From NCBI RefSeq assembly GCF_001544315.1, contig NZ_BCQG01000021.1:1-57351 (forward strand): DNA of 57,351 bases. Reading direction: 5' to 3'. Below are positions 24,553 to 34,064 of this stretch, piece after piece. The notes under the pieces are model-generated. The model had not been told where the DNA came from. It made no database searches and saw only the letters and a program-made list of their open reading frames with translations. A program made the translations under genes and the position numbers. Within the stretch, counting starts at the first letter, position 1; every line of letters begins with the position of its first letter. This stretch comes from Geobacillus jurassicus NBRC 107829. Lineage in GTDB: Bacteria; Bacillota; Bacilli; Bacillales; Anoxybacillaceae.

Positions 24553-26223
24553 ATGACCGAACAACAAAGACGATGGTTTTTCCTATTGGCGCTTGGTGTC
24601 ATCGCTCTTTACGCGTCCCCGCTGTTTCTCCTTGGAGAGAACGCTCATATTCGCGTGCACGATAATTTGGATTCCAATATCGCCTGGTATAAAGTGCTCG
24701 CCGAAAGCGAGCAAATCACCGGGCCGCTTGATGCGAAAATTCCGCAAATCGCCAACGGCCAGCTGTCAAGAAACGCCCTCGGCTCGGAGCTGACCGGCAT
24801 CGTCTGGCTGCACGCCTTGTTTCCCACGATGACCGCGTATGCGCTCAGCCAAACGATCACGAGAGAGGTAGCATTTATCGGCATGTATTTGTTGTTGAAA
24901 ACGCATTTCCTGCCCGAGCCGCGTTGGATGGCCGTCCGCATCGGGGTGTCGCTTGCGTTTGCGCTGACGCTGTTTTGGCCGTCAGGGATGTTAAGTACGT
25001 TAGGCATGCCGCTTGCGCTTTGGGCGTTTTTAAGCATCCGAAAAGGCGAGGGGAAGTGGAAACATTACGCCGCACTCACGCTTCTCCCGTTTTATTCCAG
25101 TTTTGTGCTCGGGTTCTTTTTCTTTCTTGCCGCTATGGGTGTTCTCTGGCTCACGGATGTGTTGCGTGGGAAGGGGTGGAACATCCGTTTTTTCGCTTCG
25201 ATCGCTTACATGACGCTGCTTTACTTGCTCGTCGAGTACCGGCTCGTGTACTCCTTTTTATGGGAAGATGAACCGACGAGCCGAGATGAGTACTTCCATG
25301 CCCGCCTGACGTTTTGGCATTGCGTCCGTTTGACGTGGAAAAACTTTCTTCTCGGCCATCATCACGTCATGACCGAGCATACGTTGTTTATTTTGTCGGC
25401 TTGGTTGATGGCATTGTATCTCGTTTTCGTGAAAAAACGATGGAAGCAGGAAAAGGCGTTTCTGTTTTTGTTTGCGCTGAATTTCGCGTTGTCGGCGTGG
25501 TATGCATTTTGGTTTTATAAAGGATGGCGGCCGCTTACCGAGCGGTTTCATTTTTTGGATACATTTAACTTTGCCCGCTTTCATTTTTTGCGACCGATGA
25601 TCATTTATGTGCAGTTTGCGCTGGCGCTGAAAATCATATGGCAGTACAGCGAAAACGGGAAGAAGTGGGCAAAGCGGCTGCTCGCGGCGCAAATCATCTT
25701 CGTATTTTTGATCAACGAAGAAATCATCTTTCGTTACGAGCCGACGGTAAAGCAATTTTACGCGGAAAAACAGTTTCAAGAAATCAAACAACACATCGGG
25801 CTTCCGGTGTCCGATTACCGCGTCGTCAGCATCGGCATTCACCCCGCCATCGCCCAATACAACGGGTTTTACACGCTCGATACGTACAACAACTTTTACC
25901 CGCTGTCATACAAATATGAGTTCCGCAAAATCATAGAGCGTGAATTGGCAAAAAGCAAAACGATCCGCACGTATTTTGATGAATGGGGCGGGCGGTGCTA
26001 CATCTTCACCGCGGAGCTCGGGAAACGGTATATGTTCACGAAACACTCGAAAAAGCGGTTGAAGAACTTGCAGTTGAATACAGAGCAGCTGAAAAAGATG
26101 GGCGGCCGCTACATTTTTTCGGCCGTTCCGATCGATAACGCGGCGGAAAACAGGCTCGTGCTGGATCGCGTATTCACGTCCGCTGAGTCAGCGTGGACGA
26201 TTTATTTGTATAAGGTGAATTGA
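24553..26223 (+). CDS. ykoS: YkoS-like multi-spanning membrane protein (DUF6044)
   Basis: 556 aa from ATG 24553, set by AGAAGGGAG about 10 nt upstream; GTG starts just before it are too close to the RBS. About 10-12 membrane segments with a large loop after the first (ENAHIRVHDNLDSNIAWYKVLAE), as in GT-C-type glycosyltransferase or flippase-like proteins. The C-terminal 150 residues are soluble (HIGLPVSDYRVVSIGIHPAIAQYNGFYTLD). It resembles B. subtilis YkoS, which neighbours a glycosyltransferase; no such neighbour is present here. Probable role in cell-surface carbohydrate handling, not proven. Confidence 0.75.
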   Translation: MTEQQRRWFFLLALGVIALYASPLFLLGENAHIRVHDNLDSNIAWYKVLAESEQITGPLDAKIPQIANGQLSRNALGSELTGIVWLHALFPTMTAYALSQTITREVAFIGMYLLLKTHFLPEPRWMAVRIGVSLAFALTLFWPSGMLSTLGMPLALWAFLSIRKGEGKWKHYAALTLLPFYSSFVLGFFFFLAAMGVLWLTDVLRGKGWNIRFFASIAYMTLLYLLVEYRLVYSFLWEDEPTSRDEYFHARLTFWHCVRLTWKNFLLGHHHVMTEHTLFILSAWLMALYLVFVKKRWKQEKAFLFLFALNFALSAWYAFWFYKGWRPLTERFHFLDTFNFARFHFLRPMIIYVQFALALKIIWQYSENGKKWAKRLLAAQIIFVFLINEEIIFRYEPTVKQFYAEKQFQEIKQHIGLPVSDYRVVSIGIHPAIAQYNGFYTLDTYNNFYPLSYKYEFRKIIERELAKSKTIRTYFDEWGGRCYIFTAELGKRYMFTKHSKKRLKNLQLNTEQLKKMGGRYIFSAVPIDNAAENRLVLDRVFTSAESAWTIYLYKVN

Positions 26224-26225
26224 AG

Positions 26226-26263
26226 ACAGCGGCTTCTCTTGAAACGGGAAGCCGCTGTTTTAC
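26226..26263. terminator. Terminator between ykoS and the DUF2238 gene
   Basis: ACAGCGGCTTC, 11-nt loop, GAAGCCGCTGT then TTTTA. Confidence 0.85.
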
Positions 26264-26267
26264 GAGC

Positions 26268-26903
26268 CTAGCTGCGGGGCTGATCCAAACGCGCAAGCTG
26301 CCGGTTGTGCCATCTCGAAAGCAACAGTAAGGCAACGATCGTTCCGATCAATGTGCATACCATATCCCATTGGGTGTCCCAAATATCGCCTTGCGTGCCC
26401 AAAAAGTCTTTCGATGCCTTTCCCCCTTTGGAGATGAGGGAGACGAGCCATTCGATGATTTCATACAGGGCGGCGATGGCGAGCGACATGCTTGTGACGA
26501 TCGTGAAAAGCCAAGGGCCGCGCGACAGCGGCGTTTTCCGCAGCACAATCTCCCTTAGGACGATGGCGAACGTCCCTTTGAGGAAATGGCCAAACCGGTC
26601 ATAATGGTTGCGTTCGAAATGGAACGCATCTTTGATCCAGTTAAAAAAAGGAACTTTGGAGTAAATATAATGGCCGCCGATAAACATGAGGACCGCCAGC
26701 ATGGCAATGATGACATACGACATCGTTGTCAGCCGGAAGCGTCGATACAGGGCCATCACGATCGCAAGCCCCACAAGAGCCGGGGCAACCTCAAGCGCCC
26801 ACACCGCATAGCTGGTTGGACGAATGGCCGACCAAACGAACACAGCGGCGACGATCAGCAACAACAGCCCATGAATGCGGGTTTGCCTTGCTTGTTCCAC
26901 CAT
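26268..26903 (-). CDS. DUF2238 (YjdF-type) membrane protein
   Basis: 211 aa. The ATG (CAT 26901-26903) follows AAGGAGGAAAAA; the longer frame is a read-through of the upstream region. Six membrane segments, with the family core VPFFNWIKDAFHFERNHYDRFGHFLKG, ALYEIIEWLVSLI and GTQGDIWDTQWDMVCTLIG. The conserved His, Asp and Glu lie at membrane borders. Function unknown. Monocistronic and convergent with ykoS. Confidence 0.88.
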   Translation of the reverse strand: MVEQARQTRIHGLLLLIVAAVFVWSAIRPTSYAVWALEVAPALVGLAIVMALYRRFRLTTMSYVIIAMLAVLMFIGGHYIYSKVPFFNWIKDAFHFERNHYDRFGHFLKGTFAIVLREIVLRKTPLSRGPWLFTIVTSMSLAIAALYEIIEWLVSLISKGGKASKDFLGTQGDIWDTQWDMVCTLIGTIVALLLLSRWHNRQLARLDQPRS

Positions 26904-27125
26904 TTTTTCCTCCTTGGAACAGCGAGATTCGTCTATCGTCATTATTCGGAAAAACGCGGATTTTATACAAATCGTTTTTTTTCGAGCGCTTGATGAAAAC
27001 GCCGGAGTTTCAGCGGCTGCAAGGAAGCGAAGGGGGAGGAGGTTGTGGACGTGATGGCACGAAATAACGCGCAAGGTGGCGTTTGTATCCCTCGGGTAGG
27101 GAAACATTCCTAATTTTCAACGAGG

Positions 27126-27145
27126 ATGCGAATGTATATTCGCAT
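27126..27145. promoter_or_regulatory. Palindrome over the toxin promoter
   Basis: ATGCGAAT, GTAT, ATTCGCAT: perfect 8-bp arms. The right arm contains the putative -35 hexamer of the toxin promoter, so it could be an operator. Confidence 0.5.
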
Positions 27146-27167
27146 TTGCTTGATTTGATGGTATAAT
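27139..27167 (+). promoter_or_regulatory. Promoter of the type I toxin mRNA
   Basis: TTCGCA (27139-27144), 17-nt spacer, TATAAT (27162-27167) with the extended TGG before it. Start expected near 27174. Confidence 0.7.
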
Positions 27168-27187
27168 GAAACATGCACAGCCATATG

Positions 27188-27212
27188 CAGGGTGGGCAGT
27201 GGCCACTCCCTG
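27188..27212 (+). promoter_or_regulatory. 5'-UTR hairpin upstream of the toxin RBS
   Basis: CAGGG pairs with CCCTG and AGTGG with CCACT. It lies about 15 nt before the AAGGGGGTGG ribosome binding site; stems at this place often limit toxin translation in type I systems. Confidence 0.5.
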
Positions 27213-27232
27213 AACGAAAGGGGGTGGTGCTG

Positions 27233-27322
27233 ATGATGCCGATTGCCGACGCGCTGACGCTCATGATTGCGTTTGCGTCACTCATCGTTGCGGTGATCGC
27301 CGTATCAAAAGACAAAAAGTAA
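27233..27322 (+). CDS. Holin-like toxin peptide of a type I toxin-antitoxin system, 29 aa
   Basis: The peptide reads MMPIADALTLMIAFASLIV followed by AVIAVSKDKK: a short polar N-terminus, one membrane helix and a Lys-rich C-terminus. This is the 'putative holin-like toxin' family found in Firmicutes. RBS AAGGGGGTGGTGCTG. An in-frame ATG 60 nt upstream lacks an RBS. Such peptides insert into the membrane and depolarise it when unrepressed. The mRNA extends to a strong hairpin at 27406-27440 and is covered at its 3' part by the antisense RNA described below. Confidence 0.75.
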   Translation: MMPIADALTLMIAFASLIVAVIAVSKDKK

Positions 27323-27354
27323 CCCACCCTGCTAGGCCGAGGCGAGGGTAGGTT
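27321..27354 (-). terminator. Terminator of the antitoxin RNA
   Basis: On the minus strand AACCTACCCT pairs with AGGGTGGGTT around GCCTCGGCC-type loop sequence, then ACTTTTTGTCTTTT follows. Confidence 0.75.
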
Positions 27355-27405
27355 ACGATGCCCGAGGCTTGGGCCACTGCGCTTCTTGCAGCGGCTGTGT
27401 ATGGA

Positions 27406-27440
27406 CAGGGCATTGGTGGCCGCCAATGCCCTGCTTTATT
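27406..27440 (+). terminator. Terminator of the toxin mRNA
   Basis: CAGGGCATTGG and CCAATGCCCTG with a 6-nt loop, then CTTTATT. It also lies within the region of antisense overlap. Confidence 0.75.
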
Positions 27441-27459
27441 GTACGTTCCTGCTTCTTTT

Positions 27460-27489
27460 ATTATACGCGCATAAGGAAGGGGATGACAA
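27460..27489 (-). promoter_or_regulatory. Promoter of the antitoxin RNA
   Basis: Minus-strand TTGTCA (plus 27484-27489) and TATAAT (plus 27460-27465), spacer 18 nt. Confidence 0.7.
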
Positions 27490-27520
27490 GAACTTTAAGA
27501 GAAAGGGACAGTGAAGATCG

Positions 27521-27557
27521 AAAAAATGAAAAAGAGGGTTGACTCTTTCATTTTTTT
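27521..27557. terminator. A/T-flanked hairpin before the 5S promoter
   Basis: AAAAAATGAAAAAGAG and CTCTTTCATTTTTTT pair with one bulge. Symmetric, so usable in both directions; it insulates the 5S operon. Confidence 0.7.
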
Positions 27558-27618
27558 ATAGTAGATTTTACATTGTCGTTCCGATTCTGAAGGAACTGAA
27601 ATAAAAAATAAAAAACCC

Positions 27619-27646
27619 TTGACAAACTTTTTGATTGTTTTATAAT
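27619..27646 (+). promoter_or_regulatory. Promoter of the 5S-tRNA operon
   Basis: Consensus TTGACA (27619-27624), 16-nt spacer, consensus TATAAT (27641-27646). The start would fall about 10 nt before the mature 5S end. A-rich tracts upstream (AATAAAAAATAAAAAA) resemble an UP element. Confidence 0.88.
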
Positions 27647-27663
27647 AAATATCGTCGCCATTG

Positions 27664-27780
<117 letters not shown>

Positions 27781-27789
27781 AAACGACGT

Positions 27790-27864
27790 GGAGTATTAGC
27801 TCAGCGGGAGAGCACCACGTTGACAGCGTGGGGGTCACTGGTTCGATCCCAGTATACTCCACCA
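27790..27864 (+). tRNA. tRNA-Val (GAC)
   Basis: Acceptor GGAGTAT/ATACTCC, anticodon loop TTGACAG giving GAC, T-loop TTCGATC, CCA encoded. 75 nt. Confidence 0.93.
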
Positions 27865-27868
27865 TCAT

Positions 27869-27940
27869 GGGGCGTTAGTTCAGGGGGAGAACGCTTCGCT
27901 GGCAGCGAAGAGGTCAGGGGTTCAAATCCCCTACGCTCCA
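27869..27940 (+). tRNA. tRNA-Ala (GGC)
   Basis: Acceptor GGGGCGT/ACGCTCC with one G-U pair, anticodon loop CTGGCAG giving GGC, T-loop TTCAAAT. 72 nt, no encoded CCA. Confidence 0.92.
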
Positions 27941-27946
27941 TTGTAT

Positions 27947-28029
<83 letters not shown>

Positions 28030-28046
28030 TCGCTCCAAACAGCTAC

Positions 28047-28139
28047 GGAGGAGTACCCAAGTCTGGCTGAAGGGGTCGGTTTCGAAAACCGATAGGGGTG
28101 TCACAGCCCGCGGGGGTTCGAATCCCTCCTCCTCCGCCA
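28047..28139 (+). tRNA. tRNA-Ser (CGA)
   Basis: Acceptor GGAGGAG/CTCCTCC, anticodon loop TTCGAAA giving CGA, long variable arm, CCA encoded. 93 nt. Confidence 0.92.
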
Positions 28140-28145
28140 TAAATA

Positions 28146-28287
28146 TTGATTTAGCTCAATTAGTAGAGACGAGCATAAACATCATCGAATTCTCTGCGAG
28201 TTGTCCCGACGCATCGTTCATCTTCGAATTGGCTGGTAGAGGAAGGGACACAACAGAAACCAACGAGTCACGGTCTATTCATATCAT
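28146..28287 (+). pseudogene. Degenerate tRNA remnant(s) in the tRNA cluster
   Basis: TTGATTTAGCTCAATTAGTA (from 28146) copies the D-arm of a tRNA and is very like the start of the following tRNA-Thr, but no anticodon or T-arm follows. A second D-arm-like piece, AATTGGCTGGTAGAG, occurs near 28225. The spacer is far longer than others in the cluster, so one or two tRNA genes have decayed here. Confidence 0.5.
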
Positions 28288-28360
28288 GCCGACTTAGCTC
28301 AATTGGTAGAGCAACTGAATCGTAATCAGTAGGTTGCGGGTTCGAGTCCTGCAGTCGGCA
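28288..28360 (+). tRNA. tRNA-Thr (CGT)
   Basis: Acceptor GCCGACT/AGTCGGC, anticodon loop ATCGTAA giving CGT, T-loop TTCGAGT. 73 nt, no encoded CCA. Confidence 0.92.
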
Positions 28361-28370
28361 TCACGATTAC

Positions 28371-28452
28371 GGAGGGGTAGCGAAGTGGCTAAACGCGGCG
28401 GACTGTAAATCCGCTCCCTTTGGGTTCGGCGGTTCGAATCCGTCCCCCTCCA
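28371..28452 (+). tRNA. tRNA-Tyr (GTA)
   Basis: Acceptor GGAGGGG/CCCCTCC, anticodon loop CTGTAAA giving GTA, long variable arm, T-loop TTCGAAT. 82 nt. Confidence 0.93.
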
Positions 28453-28462
28453 CTTTATGAGC

Positions 28463-28536
28463 GGGCCTATAGCTCAGCTGGTCAGAGCGCACGCCTGATA
28501 AGCGTGAGGTCGGTGGTTCAAGTCCACTTAGGCCCA
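28463..28536 (+). tRNA. tRNA-Ile (GAT)
   Basis: Acceptor GGGCCTA/TAGGCCC, anticodon loop CTGATAA giving GAT, T-loop TTCAAGT. 74 nt, no encoded CCA. Confidence 0.93.
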
Positions 28537-28739
28537 TCTCTTATGCATGATGGACGGCAAGAGTGATTCTTGCCGTCTTTTTTGTGCGCTTGTGACCGGG
28601 TTGCATCGAAAACATGAAGGAGTTCCTGCCGCCTAATGCACATATATTTTCCGTAATCCGGAACAGCGACGCGGTCGAAATCGCGGGCGAGTTTCGTCAA
28701 TCGATAATCTTCTCCATAATGCAGTTGTTCTTCGGCCAC
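28518..28739 (-). CDS. Uncharacterised small protein, 73 aa
   Basis: Minus-strand GTG start (plus CAC 28737-28739) behind AAGAGGG, giving MAEEQLHYGEDYRLTKLARD and so on, with DRVAVPDYGKYMCIRRQELL. The N-terminal 50 residues look protein-like, but the last 25 are antisense to the tRNA-operon terminator and the end of tRNA-Ile. Either the gene has lost its true 3' end through rearrangement or it is chance coding. Family not recognised. Confidence 0.4.
   Translation of the reverse strand: MAEEQLHYGEDYRLTKLARDFDRVAVPDYGKYMCIRRQELLHVFDATRSQAHKKDGKNHSCRPSCIRDGPKWT
28553..28583 (+). terminator. Terminator of the 5S-tRNA operon
   Basis: GACGGCAAGA, GTGAT loop, TCTTGCCGTC, six T. Confidence 0.95.
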
Positions 28740-28920
28740 TGAAATCCCTCTTTTATGAATCATCGTCCATCGCTAGGATGCCGCATCGAGAGGTGGTGTA
28801 TGCAACAGCGCCGCCGTTTGCTTGGCAAGAAGGTGTCATTTCTTTTTCACTTCACTCGACATGGCTCGGCAAAGAATGGTACGATAAGGAAAAAGAAAGG
28901 AACAAAGGAGGAACAAACCG

Positions 28921-29220
28921 ATGAGCATTTTGAAAAAAGGATTGGCGTTCGGTCTCGGACTGGCGATTGCCAGCAAGGAGCAAGTGGAAAAGATCATTGA
29001 CGAGCTCGTCAAAAAAGGGGAGCTGTCGCTTGATGAATCGAAAGAAGTGATCGACCAATGGAAGCAGCAGACCGAAGCGCGCAAAACGGAAGTGCAACGG
29101 CTTGTGCGCGAACAAATCAAACAGGTGATCGACAAGCTTGATTTAGCGACAAAAGAAGACGTGCGGCAGCTCGAGGAGCGGATCCGCCGCCTTGAGGAAA
29201 AGGAACAAAGCGGGCAGTAA
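28921..29220 (+). CDS. Phasin-like coiled-coil protein, 99 aa
   Basis: The N-terminus MSILKKGLAFGLGLAIASKE has an amphipathic/hydrophobic helix, followed by a long charged coiled coil (KIIDELVKKGELSLDESKEVIDQW..., RLVREQIKQVIDKLDLATKEDVRQLEERI). It matches the short phasin-family (PHA granule-associated type) proteins of Firmicutes. RBS AAAGGAGGAACAAACCG. It is 51 nt upstream of an ABC1/UbiB kinase gene, a pairing often seen; the joint role is unknown and may concern membrane lipids rather than polyester granules. Confidence 0.8.
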   Translation: MSILKKGLAFGLGLAIASKEQVEKIIDELVKKGELSLDESKEVIDQWKQQTEARKTEVQRLVREQIKQVIDKLDLATKEDVRQLEERIRRLEEKEQSGQ

Positions 29221-29271
29221 ACCGATGCGGCCTGCCCGCTCGCTTTTTGCCGCCTTAGGGGAGATGTTCGG

Positions 29272-30948
29272 ATGTTCGGGAAACGGATGCGCCATATCGG
29301 AAGGTATCATGAAATCGCTGTCGCCTTGCTTCGGCACGGATTCGGGATGATCGTCGATGAGCTCGGTTTTTCGTCTTTTCTTTCCTTGCCGCCGCGCGGG
29401 CGGACGGAACAAGGAAGGCGGGAAAGCAAGACGGTCGGGGAGCGGCTTCGCCTCGTGCTCGAGGAACTCGGTCCGACGTTCGTGAAGCTCGGGCAAATCG
29501 CCAGTACACGGCCGGATTTGATCCCTCGTTCTATCATCTGTGAGTTGGAAAAGCTGCAAGACCAAGTTCCGCCGTTTCCGTTTGCCGACGTCCGCCAGAT
29601 TGTGGAAACAGAACTTGGCGGTCCGCTGGAAACACTGTTTCGTTCATTTGATGAAACACCGTTGGCTGCCGCTTCGATCGGCCAAGTGCACCGGGCGGTT
29701 CTTCCTTCCGGGCAAGCGGCAGCGGTGAAAGTGCAGCGCCCGCAAATTGCCGCGAGGGTGGAGACGGATCTGGAAATTTTGCAAGATTTGGCCATGCTTG
29801 CGGAACGCCGTCTCGATTGGGCGGCGTCCTACCAGTTGTCTGAGATTGTTGATGAGCTGGCGCGGTCCTTGCGGCAGGAACTGGATTATACGGTCGAGGC
29901 GCGCCATGCGGAACTGTTTGCCCGGCAGTTTGACGGCGATCCGTCAGTGCATGTTCCTGATGTTTTTTGGGATTATACGACAAAAACGGTGTTGACGATG
30001 GAATATGTGGAAGGGATCAAACTCGGGGAAATCGAGCGGCTGAAAGCGAACGGCTACTCCTTAAAAAGGATCGCGGAGCGTTTGGCCGAATTGACATTCA
30101 AACAAATGTTCGAACATGGATTTTTTCATGGCGATCCTCACCCCGGCAATGTATTCGTTCTTCCTGGCGGAGCGCTTTCTTTCATCGATTTTGGCTTGAT
30201 GGGCCGCCTTCGCCCTCATGTCAAACATCATCTTTCCTCGCTCATCATCGCCTTGATGCGGCAAAACACGGATGGGGTGCTGGCCGCGATTTACGGCTTA
30301 GGAATCGTCCCAAACGGGGTCGATGAAGGGAAGTTGCGTGATGACATCGACGAGTTGCGGGAAAAGTATTATCGCGTCCCGCTCAGTGAGGTGAGTCTCG
30401 GGGAAGCAGTCGAGGATTTGCTTTCGGTGGCGCTCCGCCATGGCATTCGCATTCCAAGCGATTTGACATTGCTTGGGAAGGCGCTGTTGACGGTTGAAGG
30501 GGTCGTGGAGACGCTTGACCCGCAGTTTCGCATCATCGACGTCGCCGAGCCGTTTGGGAGAAAGCTGCTGAAAGAGCGGCTCCGGCCTGATCGCGTGGCG
30601 GAAACAGCGTGGAAGCGGATTTTCGACTATGGCGAATGGCTGCTTCGGTTGCCGGACAGCGTAAAAGAATGGACGAAAATGATGCGGCATGGCAAGCTTC
30701 GATTGGAAATCACGGCTCCTGATTTGGAAGCGCTGCTGCACAAGCTCGACCAGATTACGAACCGGCTGTCGTTTAGCATCGTTCTTCTTTCGCTGAGCAT
30801 CGTTCTGGTCGGCCTTATGATCGCTTCATCGCTCGGACGGCCGTCGACGCTGTTGTGGAATATCCCTGCTGTTGAAATTGGATTGGGCGCGTCCGCTTTT
30901 ATGTTCGGCTGGCTGCTTTACTCGATTTTCCGGTCGGGAAAATTTTAG
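29272..30948 (+). CDS. ABC1/AarF/UbiB-family atypical kinase
   Basis: 558 aa. Family motifs are the KxGQ motif in LGPTFVKLGQIASTRPDLIP, AAASIGQVHRAVLPSGQAAAVKVQRP (Ala-rich nucleotide loop and Lys), LTMEYVEGIKLGE, FFHGDPHPGNVFV (catalytic Asp/Asn) and FIDFGLMGRL (metal Asp). Two hydrophobic helices at about 500-550 anchor it in the membrane. UbiB relatives support quinone synthesis; in menaquinone-using bacilli the substrate is unknown and may be lipid. The start ATG at 29272 lies after GGGGAGATGTTCGG. Downstream of the phasin-like gene. Confidence 0.9.
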   Translation: MFGKRMRHIGRYHEIAVALLRHGFGMIVDELGFSSFLSLPPRGRTEQGRRESKTVGERLRLVLEELGPTFVKLGQIASTRPDLIPRSIICELEKLQDQVPPFPFADVRQIVETELGGPLETLFRSFDETPLAAASIGQVHRAVLPSGQAAAVKVQRPQIAARVETDLEILQDLAMLAERRLDWAASYQLSEIVDELARSLRQELDYTVEARHAELFARQFDGDPSVHVPDVFWDYTTKTVLTMEYVEGIKLGEIERLKANGYSLKRIAERLAELTFKQMFEHGFFHGDPHPGNVFVLPGGALSFIDFGLMGRLRPHVKHHLSSLIIALMRQNTDGVLAAIYGLGIVPNGVDEGKLRDDIDELREKYYRVPLSEVSLGEAVEDLLSVALRHGIRIPSDLTLLGKALLTVEGVVETLDPQFRIIDVAEPFGRKLLKERLRPDRVAETAWKRIFDYGEWLLRLPDSVKEWTKMMRHGKLRLEITAPDLEALLHKLDQITNRLSFSIVLLSLSIVLVGLMIASSLGRPSTLLWNIPAVEIGLGASAFMFGWLLYSIFRSGKF

Positions 30949-30983
30949 CGTTTGTTGCGCCTTGTTGCAACAACGGTTTCTTT
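30949..30983 (+). terminator. Possible terminator of the ABC1 kinase gene
   Basis: CGTTTGTTGC can pair with GCAACAACG around CCTTGTT, followed by TTTCTTT. The stem contains the palindrome TTGTTGCAACAA. The U tract is poor. Confidence 0.4.
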
Positions 30984-31238
30984 ATGATGCTAAACGGACG
31001 TTTTTGCTTTTGGTTGTTTCTCCCTCGCTTCTGGGATGTGTGGGATTCGTACACCGCCTGGTGGCTGTATTTGCTTTTCTTTGAGTGGATTGGAGGGAAA
31101 ATCGTTCCCCGCCAAGCGCGCTCTCCTCTCTCCGCCTTCTCCTTCCGCTATGGACGGTGGGGGTGGATTATCGTCCACGCGATTGCCATGACTACCGTTT
31201 TTTTAGCTGGAGTGTATGCCGGGTGGAACATAAACTAG
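30984..31238 (+). CDS. Doubtful small membrane protein, 84 aa
   Basis: A plus-strand frame rich in Trp and aromatic residues (DSYTAWWLYLLFFEWIGGKI) ends in a membrane-like helix (VHAIAMTTVFLAGVYAGWN). No RBS precedes the ATG, and I do not recognise it. It may be a fragment of a decayed membrane protein. The stretch 31239-31491 after it holds nothing I can identify. Confidence 0.3.
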   Translation: MMLNGRFCFWLFLPRFWDVWDSYTAWWLYLLFFEWIGGKIVPRQARSPLSAFSFRYGRWGWIIVHAIAMTTVFLAGVYAGWNIN

Positions 31239-31491
31239 CAACAGGCCGTCCGTCGTTCGGACAGCCAGCAAACAGAATGTCTGGATGCGGACGAGAAAGC
31301 GGGTCAATGCGTAGGCGATGAATACGATGTTCAAGTTTGCAGCTGTCGTGGCCGGCCTAGGATGTGTGGGCGCCGTGCGAAAAAAGATCGATGATTTTTC
31401 CTCCATCATTATTCTTGGCTGGGCAGGATTTTTATTTGGCGGGAGCGAAACTAGTACAGCAAAAAGGAGAATAAAGGAAGGAGAGACCTCG

Positions 31492-31911
31492 ATGTCCATT
31501 GTCAACCCAAGCCGGGAAGAAATCGGCGAAATTTTGCGCAAGGCGAAACGGATTGCCGTCGTTGGGTTGTCCAACAATCCGGAGCGCGAGTCGTATATGG
31601 TGGCGAAAGCGATGAAAGACGCTGGATACGAAATCATTCCGGTCAATCCGATGATCGATGAGTGGGAAGGCATTCCGGCGGTTGACCGCTTGACTGACAT
31701 CGAAGGCCATGTCGACATCGTCGATGTGTTCCGCCGCTCTGAGCATTTGCCCGAGCTGGCCCGCGAGTTTGTGCAAATCGATGCCGACGTGTTTTGGGCG
31801 CAGCTTGGCGTCGTCAACGAAGAGGCATACCGCTTTTTAAAGGAGAAAGGCTACACGGTCATTATGGACCGCTGCATTAAAGTGGAACATGCGCTCACCA
31901 AACGCGCCTAA
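31492..31911 (+). CDS. yneT: CoA-binding domain protein (YneT/YccU)
   Basis: 139 aa. A Rossmann-type CoA-binding domain shows ILRKAKRIAVVGLSNNPERESYMVAKAMKDAGYEIIPVNP, followed by VDIVDVFRRSEHLPELARE and VFWAQLGVVNEEAY. The start ATG at 31492 has AAAGGAAGGAGAGACCTCG; an upstream in-frame extension is not needed. YneT precedes parE in B. subtilis too. Role unknown; a ligand-binding regulator or metabolic protein is possible. Followed by a terminator before the parE promoter. Confidence 0.92.
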   Translation: MSIVNPSREEIGEILRKAKRIAVVGLSNNPERESYMVAKAMKDAGYEIIPVNPMIDEWEGIPAVDRLTDIEGHVDIVDVFRRSEHLPELAREFVQIDADVFWAQLGVVNEEAYRFLKEKGYTVIMDRCIKVEHALTKRA

Positions 31912-31917
31912 TTGATG

Positions 31918-34003
<2,086 letters not shown>

Positions 34004-34031
34004 TGGCGGCACGAAGAGGCGCCGCCTTTTT
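34004..34031 (+). terminator. Terminator-like hairpin between parE and parC
   Basis: GGCGGC (34005-34010) and GCCGCC (34021-34026) then five T. parC follows at 34065, so it may tune the subunit ratio or be read through. Confidence 0.5.
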
Positions 34032-34064
34032 GGCGTTCATGTCCTGTAAGAAAGGAGAGGGAGA

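Larger units (their letters stand above)
27312..27453 (-). ncRNA. Predicted antisense antitoxin RNA
   Basis: Minus-strand promoter TTGTCA-18-TATAAT (27489 to 27460) would start RNA near 27453. A minus-strand terminator (27354-27321) with T-rich tail ends it near 27312. The RNA of about 140 nt is fully complementary to the last codons and 3' UTR of the toxin mRNA, the arrangement of txpA/RatA and bsrG/SR4 type I systems. Ends are predicted, not measured. Confidence 0.65.

Noticed and set aside
27180-27360. T-box leader (GGGTGGGCAGTGGCC looks partly like a T-box)
   Set aside because: No AGGGTGGNACCGCG core, specifier loop or downstream synthetase gene; the toxin-antitoxin reading explains all elements.
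31318-31491. N-terminal extension of YneT
   Set aside because: In frame but not family-like, and a strong RBS lies right before the ATG at 31492.
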